The notes beneath the pieces are model-generated. The model worked only from the letters and a program-made list of their open reading frames with translations, was not told where the DNA came from and did not search any database. Source: Candidatus Helarchaeota archaeon (GTDB taxonomy: Archaea > Asgardarchaeota > Lokiarchaeia > Helarchaeales > RDOG01). From it: a DNA stretch of 64,000 nucleotides. The stretch spans positions 1,311,910-1,375,909 of the forward strand of contig JAHPZH010000002.1 in NCBI GenBank assembly GCA_019058315.1, read 5' to 3'. A program made the translations under genes and the position numbers. Numbering within the stretch: position 1 is the stretch's first letter; each line of letters begins with the position of its first letter. This document shows, piece after piece, positions 27,807 through 37,217 of the stretch.

Positions 27807-28871
27807 TTAAAAATTAGGAACGAATACATCATATCCTTTTTCAGTACCTATGGAGAGGATATCAAACTTTTTTCCTTTAACAGTCTTAGATTCCAACCTT
27901 AATAACGGAAACAGATATATTGGGAATATAGGTGATTCAGGACCTTTCCTTTTCTCTAATTCCTTGAATAGATTCTTCGCACTACTCATTCTACTCTTAA
28001 TATCGCCATCCCAATATCCTAGTTGTGCTTTTATAAATTTCTCATCCATATTATCAAGATTTTTGATGTAAATCCCATCTACATTATTAATAACTAATCC
28101 TAGTTCTTCACCTATCTGTTTTTCAAATTCTGGCTTAAAAAACAAATGTGGTATATATTCTCCTTTAGGAATTGTGAAAGGTACCGACTCTATTCTATAT
28201 TTATAATGTTTTCCTGTGCCATTACATTCTTTACAAAATATCTTACCAAGATTTGGCTTACAATCACCACAAACCGACTTTGCACTCCCACCACAGTCAC
28301 TGCATGCTATTTTTCCTGATCCTAAGCATTCTCCACACTGATAATTCATGGATTTTTTGTCTTTTTTATCTGTATTTCCATCAACAACTTCTATTTCAAT
28401 TTTTAATTGCCCAGTTCCATCGCATTTTTTACATTTTACTGATCCCTTTCCCTCACATTTTTTACACTTAATTTCTCCTGTACCACCACATTTTTCACAA
28501 TTTTTGTAACCCTTTCCAACACATTTTTTGCAATTTACACTTGAAATTGAATCATACATTGGAAGTGCCTGTTCACCTTCCCAGTCTAAGGAATTCACAT
28601 TTTTTTTAAATTGGTAAAATTTTGTCTTTTCCAATTTTTTTAGGTCTGCATCTACTTCTTCAGAAGTTTTAGCTGCTTTTTCGGGAGAAAATTTGGATCT
28701 AAAGAAGAAAACAGCGCTCTTAACAACATTCTTCACAGACTCAGCAGCTGAAATGTTGCCTTTTTCAAATTTAACTCCTTTTACTCCAAACTTTTTCTCT
28801 AATTTGTCGGCAGATGTCTTTTCTACAAATTTAGCAAACACATCGTCACTTAATGGACTTTTAACACTCAT
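27807..28871 (-). CDS. DnaJ-type zinc-finger protein without J domain, copy 2
   Basis: The 354-residue protein is a close paralog of the previous one, similar along its whole length: both begin with SVKSP(V/L)SDDVF, contain KGVKFEKGNISAAE and KGEYIPHLFFKPEFEK, and end in VFAPNF or VFVPNF. The eight CxxC motifs are kept, although some glycines differ. It lies 69 bp upstream of copy 1, so the pair arose by tandem duplication and may be co-transcribed. No HPD motif, signal or membrane helix is present. Function unknown beyond zinc binding. Confidence 0.75.
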   Translation of the reverse strand: MSVKSPLSDDVFAKFVEKTSADKLEKKFGVKGVKFEKGNISAAESVKNVVKSAVFFFRSKFSPEKAAKTSEEVDADLKKLEKTKFYQFKKNVNSLDWEGEQALPMYDSISSVNCKKCVGKGYKNCEKCGGTGEIKCKKCEGKGSVKCKKCDGTGQLKIEIEVVDGNTDKKDKKSMNYQCGECLGSGKIACSDCGGSAKSVCGDCKPNLGKIFCKECNGTGKHYKYRIESVPFTIPKGEYIPHLFFKPEFEKQIGEELGLVINNVDGIYIKNLDNMDEKFIKAQLGYWDGDIKSRMSSAKNLFKELEKRKGPESPIFPIYLFPLLRLESKTVKGKKFDILSIGTEKGYDVFVPNF

Positions 28872-28926
28872 TGTACCACCATTTAAAGTTTTTATTTTTA
28901 ATTGTGTTATATAAAAGGAGTAGTAT

Positions 28927-29577
28927 TTAAAGTTCAGTCTTCATATCTTCGTCCGCTTTTAATATTTCAAATTCATATGGCATCTTTAGGTAGTTATATG
29001 TTATAAGAGTTATGAACGAAATGGCTAACCAGATACAATAAGAAAATGCAAGAGACCAATATGGGGCAAGTTGTAACGCACCAAATTGTGTTGAAAAGAA
29101 ATCCAATAATGTCCCATATGCAGAAATGCAGAAAATAAGAAAGGGACCAAATAATTTTTCAATATGCTCAATCTTATCAAAAAATTTCCTAAAAAGAGAA
29201 CTGGTTTTACGCAGGATTTTTGGAGCTTCAGAAATAACCGAACTTGCAGCACCTATGAAAAAAACCCAAATAATCATCTCCAAAGGAACACCTAATATCT
29301 GAATTCTTCCGCCTAGAAAAAGATACCATCCTACAAAAGATCCATATGCTCCTAATATAAAAGTAGAAATGGCTGTTGCACAGCCAGCTAAAAAAGCATA
29401 TTTTACTCTTTTAGTAGAAGGATTAAAGCTGATTAATATTAAAATAGTCCCCGCAATAGCTTCAATAAGCAAAAAATTTCTATATGTATCTTGATTATAA
29501 ACATTATAAACTATTAGGAATAAAATCATAAATAGAATTGTTCCAATGATACCCGAAACTCGTTTTAAAGTTGGCAT
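28927..29577 (-). CDS. Multi-pass membrane protein, unknown
   Basis: The 216-residue protein has about six hydrophobic helices (IIGTILFMILFLIVYNVY, FLLIEAIAGTILILISF, AFLAGCATAISTFILG, MIIWVFFIGAASSVI, LFGPFLIFCISAYGTLL, YWSLAFSYCIWLAISFITLITY) and an acidic C-terminus. No charged residues within the helices suggest a transporter or enzyme family that I can name. It lies 45 bp downstream of nadB on the same strand. Confidence 0.65.
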   Translation of the reverse strand: MPTLKRVSGIIGTILFMILFLIVYNVYNQDTYRNFLLIEAIAGTILILISFNPSTKRVKYAFLAGCATAISTFILGAYGSFVGWYLFLGGRIQILGVPLEMIIWVFFIGAASSVISEAPKILRKTSSLFRKFFDKIEHIEKLFGPFLIFCISAYGTLLDFFSTQFGALQLAPYWSLAFSYCIWLAISFITLITYNYLKMPYEFEILKADEDMKTEL

Positions 29578-29622
29578 TGTTCCAATCCAATCTATTTTTT
29601 AATATAATCTTTTAAATCTTAT

Positions 29623-31203
29623 TTATTTTTTTTGATTATTGCGTGCGCGAATCCTTATCAATGTATCAGATGGTTCATTCGATTTTTCGGGATAATCTAA
29701 AGTATAATGGAGTCCTCTACTTTCTTTTCTTAAAAGCGCAGAATTAATAATAATCTCAGCAACATCTGCAATGTTTCTCAGTTCAATTAAATCTGAGTTA
29801 ATTTTAAAATCTCGGTAAAACTGAGCTATTTCCTCCTGCAAATTCTTTATTCGTCTTTTAGCTCTTAATAATCTTTTATCTGTTCTTACTATTCCTACAT
29901 AATTCCACATAAGACGTCTAACTTCTTCCCAATTAAATGAAACTACTACCATTTCATCGCTGTCTACTGTTGAATTAGGGATCCATGAAATTACTTCACA
30001 AAAACCTATTCCTTTCTTTATTTGCTCTATACATTTATTAGCTGCATTATGTGCACAAACCAAAGCTTCAAGAAGCGAGTTTGAAGCTAATCTATTTGCA
30101 CCATGAAGACCTGTACAAGCCACTTCTCCTATTGCATATAAATTTTTAATATCTGTCTCCCCTGAAGTAGTAGTTTTAACACCTCCACATGCATAATGTG
30201 CTGCTGGAATTACCGGAATTGGTTGTTTAGTCATATCAATTCCAAAGGATAAACAAGTTTTATAAATATTGGGAAATCTTTTTCGAATAAAATCAGAATC
30301 TTTAAAGGAAAGATCCAAAAAAACACAATCATCACCGCTTTTTTTCAACTCATTATCAATTGCACGGGCAACAATATCTCGTGGAGCTAATTCTTTTAAT
30401 TCATGATATTTTTCCATGAACCGATTACCACTATTATCTAATAAAATTGCTCCCTCTCCTCTCAAAGCTTCGGAGATTAAAAAAGACTTTGCATAAGGAT
30501 GATATAGGCAAGTAGGATGAAATTGAACAAATTCCATATTAGCAATAGACGCCCCAGCTCGATAAGCCATAGCTACCCCATCACCACTTGCAATATCCGG
30601 ATTAGATGTAAATAGATAGACTTTTCCGATTCCTCCAGTTGCTAAAACAGTAATTTTAGCACAAATTTCTACTACTTCGCTGTCCTCTTTATTTAACACA
30701 TAACACCCAATACATTGTCCATTTTCAGTAGCTAAATCAATAGCGATAAAATTTTCATGAATTTCAATATTCTTATTGTTAGATACTGCTGTTAATAAGG
30801 CTTGCTCAATTTCCCGTCCTGTAAAATCAGTGGCATGTAAGACTCTTCTATGAGTATGCCCTCCCTCTTTTCCAAGATCATAATCTTTTCCATCTTCACT
30901 TTTTGAGAATTGAACTCCTAATTCAATTAATTCTTTTACTCTTATAGGAGCTGTTTTAATAATTTCTTCAACGACTTCTCGTTTACACAGTCCATCTCCT
31001 GATATTAAAGTGTCTTGTATATGCGAATCAAAAGAATCAAGGGGTGACATAACAGCAGCTATCCCTCCTTGTGCATAATTTGTGTTTGACTCGGCCTTTT
31101 CCTTTTTTGTAATTATCATCACTTTACCATGATTACTGACTTTCAATGAAAAAGTCAATCCAGCAATACCAGATCCGATAACTAGGAAATCGGTTTCTAT
31201 CAA
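29623..31203 (-). CDS. nadB: L-aspartate oxidase
   Basis: NadB oxidises L-aspartate to iminoaspartate, the first step of NAD synthesis. The N-terminal FAD-binding GxGxAG motif is VIGSGIAGLT. The substrate-loop segment NTNYAQGGIAAV, the EGGHTHRRVLHATDFTG stretch, the ATGGIG strand and the C-terminal GEVACTGLHGANRLASNSLLE block are all characteristic. Length (526) fits the family; fumarate-reductase flavoproteins lack the NYAQGGIA combination. The partners NadA and NadC are not in the window. The start ATG overlaps no other gene and a crotonase gene lies 25 bp upstream. Confidence 0.95.
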   Translation of the reverse strand: MIETDFLVIGSGIAGLTFSLKVSNHGKVMIITKKEKAESNTNYAQGGIAAVMSPLDSFDSHIQDTLISGDGLCKREVVEEIIKTAPIRVKELIELGVQFSKSEDGKDYDLGKEGGHTHRRVLHATDFTGREIEQALLTAVSNNKNIEIHENFIAIDLATENGQCIGCYVLNKEDSEVVEICAKITVLATGGIGKVYLFTSNPDIASGDGVAMAYRAGASIANMEFVQFHPTCLYHPYAKSFLISEALRGEGAILLDNSGNRFMEKYHELKELAPRDIVARAIDNELKKSGDDCVFLDLSFKDSDFIRKRFPNIYKTCLSFGIDMTKQPIPVIPAAHYACGGVKTTTSGETDIKNLYAIGEVACTGLHGANRLASNSLLEALVCAHNAANKCIEQIKKGIGFCEVISWIPNSTVDSDEMVVVSFNWEEVRRLMWNYVGIVRTDKRLLRAKRRIKNLQEEIAQFYRDFKINSDLIELRNIADVAEIIINSALLRKESRGLHYTLDYPEKSNEPSDTLIRIRARNNQKK

Positions 31204-31228
31204 CTGAACACCTTAAATTCATGAATCA

Positions 31229-32029
31229 TTATTTACCTTTAAACTTAGGTTTTCTTTTTTCAAAAAATGACATAACTCCTTCTCGATAATCATTTGTTTT
31301 CGCCATTTTTATTTGTGTCTGCCTTTCTTCCTCGGCTTGTGCTTCTTCAGATTGCTTAAAATAATTATAAAGCATCTTTTTCGTAGCTTGTACCGCTAAT
31401 GGTGGTCCAGCAGCTATTTTTTTTGCATATTCCATTGTCGCGGTTTCTAATTCTGCTTGAGGAACAATTTTATTTATTAAACCAAGATCTAAAGCCTCCT
31501 TTGCAGAGATGCTATCACCAATTAGGCAAAGTTCAGCTGCTTTCTTAAGACTAACTAATTTTGGTAAAATTAATGTTGAATGTCCTGCGGCTATTAAACC
31601 TACTTTGACAAAACTCACACTAAAATTTGAATTATCTGCAGCAATCACAATATCACATGCTAGGGCAAGAGTCATCCCTGCACCAATTGCAAATCCATGA
31701 ACTGAAGCAATAACTGGCTTAGAAATCTTTTGAACTTTGGGAATTGCAGTATAAATGGCTTTTAACAAATTATTCATATAAATATCAGGATTATCATCTA
31801 AAGTATTCCTCATCTCTTTTAAATTTCCACCTGAACTAAACCCTTTTCCAGCACCTTTCAGTACTATAACTCTTACATCAGAATCTTTATCACATTCGTC
31901 TAAAGCTTTATGCAATTCAGTTGAAATCACAACACCTAAAGCATTGCGATTTTTAGGTGCATTTAATGTGATAATTGCTATATGTCCCTCTTTCTCAACA
32001 ATTAATTCTTCATAATTCAATTTAATCAT
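31229..32029 (-). CDS. Enoyl-CoA hydratase/isomerase family protein
   Basis: This 266-residue crotonase-fold protein shows the CoA-binding and oxyanion-hole segments GKGFSSGGNLKEM and HGFAIGAGMTLALACD, and the C-terminal KKMLYNYF helix. Compared with rat crotonase, the glutamate at position 144 is replaced (SFVKVGL instead of PEI-x-x-G), while the second glutamate, within KKAAEL, seems kept. It may therefore act as an enoyl-CoA isomerase or on another acyl-CoA rather than as a classic hydratase. It probably shares a transcript with nadB. Confidence 0.88.
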   Translation of the reverse strand: MIKLNYEELIVEKEGHIAIITLNAPKNRNALGVVISTELHKALDECDKDSDVRVIVLKGAGKGFSSGGNLKEMRNTLDDNPDIYMNNLLKAIYTAIPKVQKISKPVIASVHGFAIGAGMTLALACDIVIAADNSNFSVSFVKVGLIAAGHSTLILPKLVSLKKAAELCLIGDSISAKEALDLGLINKIVPQAELETATMEYAKKIAAGPPLAVQATKKMLYNYFKQSEEAQAEEERQTQIKMAKTNDYREGVMSFFEKRKPKFKGK

Positions 32030-32158
32030 CTAACCTTATTGATTTGAGTTTTTTAAATATCTAATTATTTCTGTAATTATACATATTATTAATTTTAGAA
32101 TTTAATAAAAAAACTTGAAATAATAAGCTTAAAATGTAAAATATTAATTTATTATTAA

Positions 32159-32440
32159 TTATTCTTCTTCTTTTCGACGATAATAAGCAACTATAGCGAT
32201 TAAAACAACAACTATGCCTATTAGAACGCCTATATAAATGTACCTAGGATCTATATAAAATTCAGGTAACCAATCCTCCCAAGTACGTGGATCCCTCGGA
32301 TTTGGAAGTTCAGGTATAACCGGGGGAACATATTCAATTTTGGGATAAGGTTCTATTAAAGGGTAAAAAAAGAACCACAATATAAAGGAAAAAAATATGA
32401 TTCCGAGAAAAAATAATCTAAAAAATATAACATCTTTCAT
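32159..32440 (-). CDS. Small two-helix membrane protein
   Basis: The 93-residue protein has two membrane helices (about 7-27 and 68-86) around a Pro-rich, aromatic loop (IPELPNPRDPRTWEDW) and ends in a charged RRKEEE tail. The divergent start faces the M28 peptidase gene 55 bp away. I recognise no family. The coding look, with a coherent membrane layout and a clean start, supports a real gene. Confidence 0.55.
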   Translation of the reverse strand: MKDVIFFRLFFLGIIFFSFILWFFFYPLIEPYPKIEYVPPVIPELPNPRDPRTWEDWLPEFYIDPRYIYIGVLIGIVVVLIAIVAYYRRKEEE

Positions 32441-32494
32441 AATCTTCAGATCTCTAAAAACCTTTAAGAATTATTTTTTAATTTTATTAAAAGT

Positions 32495-33760
32495 ATGAAG
32501 ACTGATAAAAGTTATCAAAATTATATGCTCGAATTTATTGAACGAATATGCAGAGACATTGGACCTAGATTGGCAACCACAGAGAAAGAATACCAAGCCA
32601 TTGATGAGATTGAGAAGGAATTAAAAGATTTTTCAGACGAAACCATTCGAGACGAATTTTATTGCACGAATAAAGCCTATCCTGGTGGATTTACTCATGT
32701 GGCAGGTGTCTTATGCATTATAGGCTTTTGTTTCTTTCCAACCCCATTATCCATTTTAACAACAATTTTATGTGCATTAGGTATTTTAGTGCTTATATTA
32801 GAACTAATGGTTCTGGTAGAATTCATTGATTTCTTATATCCCAAGAGGAAATCATTCAATATATTTGGAAAAATTAAGCCCATATCTTCTCCTAAAAAGC
32901 TAATAATCTTTGGAGGACACTCAGATTCGGCATATAATTTTCCATTTACAAAATATGGAACAAAAATGAATACGATGATGTATTTAGGAATTGGATTGGC
33001 AGTATATGCGATTTTATTGTCTCCAATTAAATTTATTCTTCAATTTATTATCCAAGATTTTGTAATTTGGGAGTTAATGTTTACTGGAATACCAATTTTT
33101 ACATTTACAATAATAGATGTTATATTTTTTATTCCTTTCATAGCTTGGTTTCCATTTTTTTTATATATTATTATAAGATTTGTAGGAAAAACATTAGTTC
33201 CTGGTGCAAATGATAACCTTTCTGGGGTTGCAGTTGCTTTAGCTATTGGAAAATATTTAGCAGCAGACCATCGCCCTCAAAACGTCGAAGTATGGATTGG
33301 GTCTTTCGGAGCAGAAGAAGTAGGACAACGAGGATCTAAAGCATTTGTAAGAAAATATGGAAAAAAGGGAATTTTAGATAATAGTTTAAGTGTAGCTCTT
33401 GAATCTGTTGGGGGTGGTGAAGGTATTGGTATTCTAACAACAGAGAAGATGTATTTTACCACTCATTATAAGGAAGTTTACGAACCAATGTATGAAGCAT
33501 TTCAAAAATATGAAAGCGAAAATAAAGGAGTTGTCCCTGGTCAACTACATGAGGCGGTATTTGCAGGAACTGATGCAGTCCGATTTTCAAAAAAAGGATA
33601 TCCCGCTTGTGCTGTTGTCGGCGGGGCTATTGAGACGTTATTTCTGAAAAACTGGCACTCACCAGCCGATATTCCTGAGAATTTAAATAAGAGATTAATG
33701 AGAGATGTTCTAGAAACATGCTTACATTTCATTGAATTAATAGATCAGAGGATATCATAA
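32495..33760 (+). CDS. Membrane-embedded M28-family zinc peptidase
   Basis: The 421-residue protein has the M28 metallopeptidase ligands in order: H-x-D in GGHSDSAYN (about 141), the bridging Asp in ANDNLSG (about 241), the catalytic Glu pair in GAEEVG (about 272), an acidic ligand in LESVGGG (about 303) and the final His in NWHSPAD (about 389). Unusually, hydrophobic helices interrupt the fold: two at about 65-110 before the HxD strand, and two more at about 165-235 between HxD and the bridging Asp. It is probably an aminopeptidase with a membrane-associated active site. Which side of the membrane it faces is not clear. Confidence 0.82.
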   Translation: MKTDKSYQNYMLEFIERICRDIGPRLATTEKEYQAIDEIEKELKDFSDETIRDEFYCTNKAYPGGFTHVAGVLCIIGFCFFPTPLSILTTILCALGILVLILELMVLVEFIDFLYPKRKSFNIFGKIKPISSPKKLIIFGGHSDSAYNFPFTKYGTKMNTMMYLGIGLAVYAILLSPIKFILQFIIQDFVIWELMFTGIPIFTFTIIDVIFFIPFIAWFPFFLYIIIRFVGKTLVPGANDNLSGVAVALAIGKYLAADHRPQNVEVWIGSFGAEEVGQRGSKAFVRKYGKKGILDNSLSVALESVGGGEGIGILTTEKMYFTTHYKEVYEPMYEAFQKYESENKGVVPGQLHEAVFAGTDAVRFSKKGYPACAVVGGAIETLFLKNWHSPADIPENLNKRLMRDVLETCLHFIELIDQRIS

Positions 33761-33962
33761 TTACTTTTTATTAAAAGAAGACTGATAAATTTATCAAAAG
33801 AATATTGAGATATTTCTGACCACTTATTTTAAATTTAAATTAGTATAATACAAAAGCAAAAAAGTAAGGGATTTTAATTCTTAGATATAGATTTTGGATA
33901 TCATATATGAAGAGATGAGATTCAAGTTTTTTTTTAGAAAAAAATAAAAGGAGAAGATTAAG

Positions 33963-35417
33963 TTGGATGAGTGTATTCATAAAGTCGCAAAATCGATTAT
34001 GGACACGATGGGGAAAATTACAGGTGTTAGAGTTTATGTTTCAATTGCAGATCATAAAGGAGACATAATTTATTCCGATTCTGCATTTGATAATTATAAA
34101 GATTTTATTAAAACATTTGTCCAAGTAAACTTTAAATATCTTCAAAAAGGGGACCATTCCATCCCTCTTAGCTCAGAAAATATAATCTTTTTCAAAAGTT
34201 CCGACAATTCTATGATAATATTATATAACCCAAAGGGAAAAATAGGGCAATTATTAACATTCAAAGGTATAATGGACAATTATACCAATTCTCTTGAAGA
34301 GTGTACCTTACAAATTGAGAGTGTTCCAATAAAAGAAATTGAACAACCTCTAGGTATACCTCTTATAGAAATAAAAGTTCCAATTTTCTCTCTCAAAGAG
34401 AAATTATATAAAAATTTAATACCTGTTCTCGAGAAAAAAGTTAAGGAACAAAAGAAATTCAGTTTAACTGAAGGTATTGTTCTTAATAAGTGTGATGGCA
34501 ACCAAAATCTATTTAATATTATAAAAAGTGTGGAACTTAAAGAAGATGAAGTTCTAAATATTCTAGATACTTTTTCAGAAAAAAACCAATTGTGTTTTAA
34601 AGAATTCGAAATTTTAAAAGTAAATTGTCCTCTTTGCAAAAATCATACAACTTTATTTTTACCTGAATTTATTTTGGATAAAGTTGAAAATAAATTACGA
34701 GTTCAACTTGATCCAGAAGACTGTGATCATACTTTTGTGGCATTGATTGATAAAAAATTAAGAATTAAAACCAAAGCAATTGAGAGCTTGTCTAACTCTA
34801 GCGATGAATTGGATACTTCAAAATTATCCATAAAAAATTTAATTTCTTTCTTAGGTGAAGATCTATTCTTCAACATTTTTCATGCAATTTTTATCCAGTT
34901 GAAAATAGTGTTTATAGGAGAAGAACCAGTTATTAGAGATATTACTCAATTTTTTAAAAAAATTTTTCCGCAAATAAAATATGAAGAAGATATCATCTGT
35001 ATTAATCAGACCGAATTTAAAAAGAATTTCAAAAAATATAAAAAAAATCTCATTATTGACTTTAATTCTCATATAATTGTTAACCCATTTCAAGAAGATT
35101 TGTTTGATTTCGAATCAAAATTATTAAAAAACGTATTAAAAATCGAAGATGAAAATTTACAAATTTTAACAACTAATTCAGAATTTGAACACTTAATTTT
35201 ATTGACTGAAAAAATTTTAAAAGATATTGAATTTTTTCAAACTATATCAGAGGATGTTTTAATAAAAAATGTAGAAACATTGCATGGAATTAAACTCAAT
35301 CGTTATGAAATTCCTTTAATCAAACAAATTTCTAATATTTATTATGGTACTGATATTTCTAAAAAAATTACCAGCACAATCTCTAGTCAAGTAAGTAGCT
35401 GGTTCGATAAATGGTAA
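33963..35417 (+). CDS. Roadblock-like domain protein with zinc knuckle
   Basis: The 484-residue protein starts at TTG, eight or nine bases after AAAAGGAGA. Residues 5-110 fit a roadblock/LC7 domain: a helix (VAKSIMDTMGKI), a strand with DHKGDIIYSD, a helix, a strand with SSENIIFFKSSDNSMIILYNPKGKIG, and a final helix. Residues 150-215 look like a winged helix (ITEGIVLNKCDG...VLNILDTFSEKNQL type). A CPLC...CDH cluster follows at about 221-248 and may bind zinc. The last 170 residues contain FIGEEPVIRDITQFF, which resembles a P-loop region but lacks GKS/T. Roadblock proteins usually bind small GTPases. The small gene that follows may be co-transcribed. Confidence 0.65.
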   Translation: MDECIHKVAKSIMDTMGKITGVRVYVSIADHKGDIIYSDSAFDNYKDFIKTFVQVNFKYLQKGDHSIPLSSENIIFFKSSDNSMIILYNPKGKIGQLLTFKGIMDNYTNSLEECTLQIESVPIKEIEQPLGIPLIEIKVPIFSLKEKLYKNLIPVLEKKVKEQKKFSLTEGIVLNKCDGNQNLFNIIKSVELKEDEVLNILDTFSEKNQLCFKEFEILKVNCPLCKNHTTLFLPEFILDKVENKLRVQLDPEDCDHTFVALIDKKLRIKTKAIESLSNSSDELDTSKLSIKNLISFLGEDLFFNIFHAIFIQLKIVFIGEEPVIRDITQFFKKIFPQIKYEEDIICINQTEFKKNFKKYKKNLIIDFNSHIIVNPFQEDLFDFESKLLKNVLKIEDENLQILTTNSEFEHLILLTEKILKDIEFFQTISEDVLIKNVETLHGIKLNRYEIPLIKQISNIYYGTDISKKITSTISSQVSSWFDKW

Positions 35418-35504
35418 ATAGTATGATAAAAAAATTATTATAATAAAATGAAAAGAGGGGATATATTAAATTCGAATATATAAGTTTTAGAAAAAATGGA
35501 ATAA

Positions 35505-35903
35505 ATGAGAAAAATGGGATTTATAAAATTTCTAAATGGTATAATGAGAAGACTTTTACTTACAAATACGCAATTGGATTCCATTTCTCAAGAAAAATCT
35601 GATGGAAATGTTATACAAGATAAAATGACTTTAAATATTCAGACTTTTACAAATATGATGTTTAATGATTTCTTTCAAATACAAGGCTATTCTGATGAAA
35701 CATATCGACAGCTTTTTCAAGAAATTAACAATATTTTAAAGGAAAATCCAGTTCTTGCACCAACACTATTTGCACATTTAAAGAGATTTAGCGATTATTC
35801 AAGAGCAATGCATAAAAATTTGCGAAAATACCTAAAAGAACAATTAGGAGATCTCTTGGAAGAAAAAACAGATTTAGAGACTTCTGAAGGTTCTCTGGAT
35901 TAA
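35505..35903 (+). CDS. Small helical protein, unknown
   Basis: The 132-residue protein is mostly helical, starting MRKMGFIKFLNGIMRRLLL and ending in an acidic tail. It has no signal, cysteine cluster or named motif. It lies 87 bp downstream of the roadblock-like gene on the same strand, so it may be a partner of that protein. I do not recognise a family. Confidence 0.55.
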   Translation: MRKMGFIKFLNGIMRRLLLTNTQLDSISQEKSDGNVIQDKMTLNIQTFTNMMFNDFFQIQGYSDETYRQLFQEINNILKENPVLAPTLFAHLKRFSDYSRAMHKNLRKYLKEQLGDLLEEKTDLETSEGSLD

Positions 35904-36014
35904 CTAAATAATTTAAATAATTCGTTCTTTATGCCATCAAAACCCATTTTTAGATAAATTTTTATTATAATACATAATTTTTTATTTAATTTCTAATACT
36001 TGGGATGATATAAT

Positions 36015-37139
36015 ATGAAAGTGAAATTTGGAATTGAATTATTTTTTAGTCATAGTTATGATTTTGTAAGGAAAAAATTAAAGTCGGCGGTAAAAGAGGG
36101 TTGGGACTCGGTCTGGCTTCCTGATCATTTACGTGGAATGCCCCCTGGGTCTATCGATGATTTTCTTTGCGTATGGCCAATGTTAGGGTCATTTGCGGAG
36201 TTAGCTCCAGATATGACATTTGGAGTCGGTGTAACTGAACCACATCGTCTTCATCCAGCGAGCCTTGCCCAAACTACAACTACACTGGATCATATAACGA
36301 ATGGTAAATTTATTTTAGGAATTGGTGCGGGTGAAGCGATGAACTTAAAATGTTATGGAATTGATCATAGCTACGCAGTTTCAAAAATGAGGGAACATAT
36401 GGAGATAATGCATGAATTCTGGCATTCAGAAGGAAAAGAAATAAATTTTGATGGTCGGTTTTATCACCTAAAAAAGGCAGTCTTACTTCCTCCTCCCATA
36501 CAACGATCCAAAGATGGAAAACCTCACGTACCTATTTGGGTGGCTGGTAATGGCCCTAAAACCAAACAGATGACCGGTGAATTAGCAGATGGGTGGATAC
36601 CATTGCTCTCTTCTCCTAAACTTTATAAAGAAGATCTTGAAGATATTAAAAAAGCAATGGTTAAATCAAATCGAGATCCTAAAGATTTTACTGCAGGTGC
36701 CTATAGCCGAATATACATAAACAACGATGAAAAAAAGATTAAACAACATATAAATGGTCAAAAAATGGGTCTAATGATGGCTCCCCGCGTATTAAAATGC
36801 CATGGTTATTGGAAGGAAGAATATTGCGAGCTTTACGATGAAATTGGATTAAATCCAAATAGATTATCCATATTAGAATATGATTCGAATGATTTAAAGA
36901 AAATAAGGATAGATAAACTATTTCCAATAATCAAAGATATTCCAGATGAAATGGTTAGAGAACAAGGATTAATAGGCAATGAGGAAGAAATAATAAAAAA
37001 ATTTGAAAAATATATCCAATCTGGAGCAGAATATATTGTCTTAGAAATTTTAAACGGAGCTTCAAGAAAAAACGCACCTTTTACATACTTCGACGTCTCA
37101 AAAATATTAGCAGAAAAAATAATACCACAATTTCAGTAA
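36015..37139 (+). CDS. F420-type luciferase-fold (LLM) oxidoreductase
   Basis: The 374-residue protein has the luciferase-like TIM-barrel pattern: KFGIELF strand, GWDSVWLPDHL, GVGVTEPHRLHPASLAQT, the TLDHITNGKFILGIGAGE loop that binds the cofactor phosphate, and PIWVAGNGPKT. Archaeal members use coenzyme F420. The GVTEPHRxHPA segment recalls methylene-H4MPT reductase (Mer) and F420-dependent dehydrogenases. It is next to an SDR and two Ftr-family genes, which makes a C1 role attractive, but Mer itself is usually about 320-330 residues, so I keep the call general. Confidence 0.85.
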   Translation: MKVKFGIELFFSHSYDFVRKKLKSAVKEGWDSVWLPDHLRGMPPGSIDDFLCVWPMLGSFAELAPDMTFGVGVTEPHRLHPASLAQTTTTLDHITNGKFILGIGAGEAMNLKCYGIDHSYAVSKMREHMEIMHEFWHSEGKEINFDGRFYHLKKAVLLPPPIQRSKDGKPHVPIWVAGNGPKTKQMTGELADGWIPLLSSPKLYKEDLEDIKKAMVKSNRDPKDFTAGAYSRIYINNDEKKIKQHINGQKMGLMMAPRVLKCHGYWKEEYCELYDEIGLNPNRLSILEYDSNDLKKIRIDKLFPIIKDIPDEMVREQGLIGNEEEIIKKFEKYIQSGAEYIVLEILNGASRKNAPFTYFDVSKILAEKIIPQFQ

Positions 37140-37217
37140 TAACTCATTTTCAATCTTTAAAATTTAAAAATCTCTTTTGGATTGTAACTATACATAATTA
37201 AATTTGAGTTAAGTAAA

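Noticed and set aside
36015-37139. Calling the LLM protein Mer (methylene-H4MPT reductase)
   Set aside because: Only the general F420-barrel pattern and one GVTEPH segment fit, and the length is about 45 residues more than usual for Mer.
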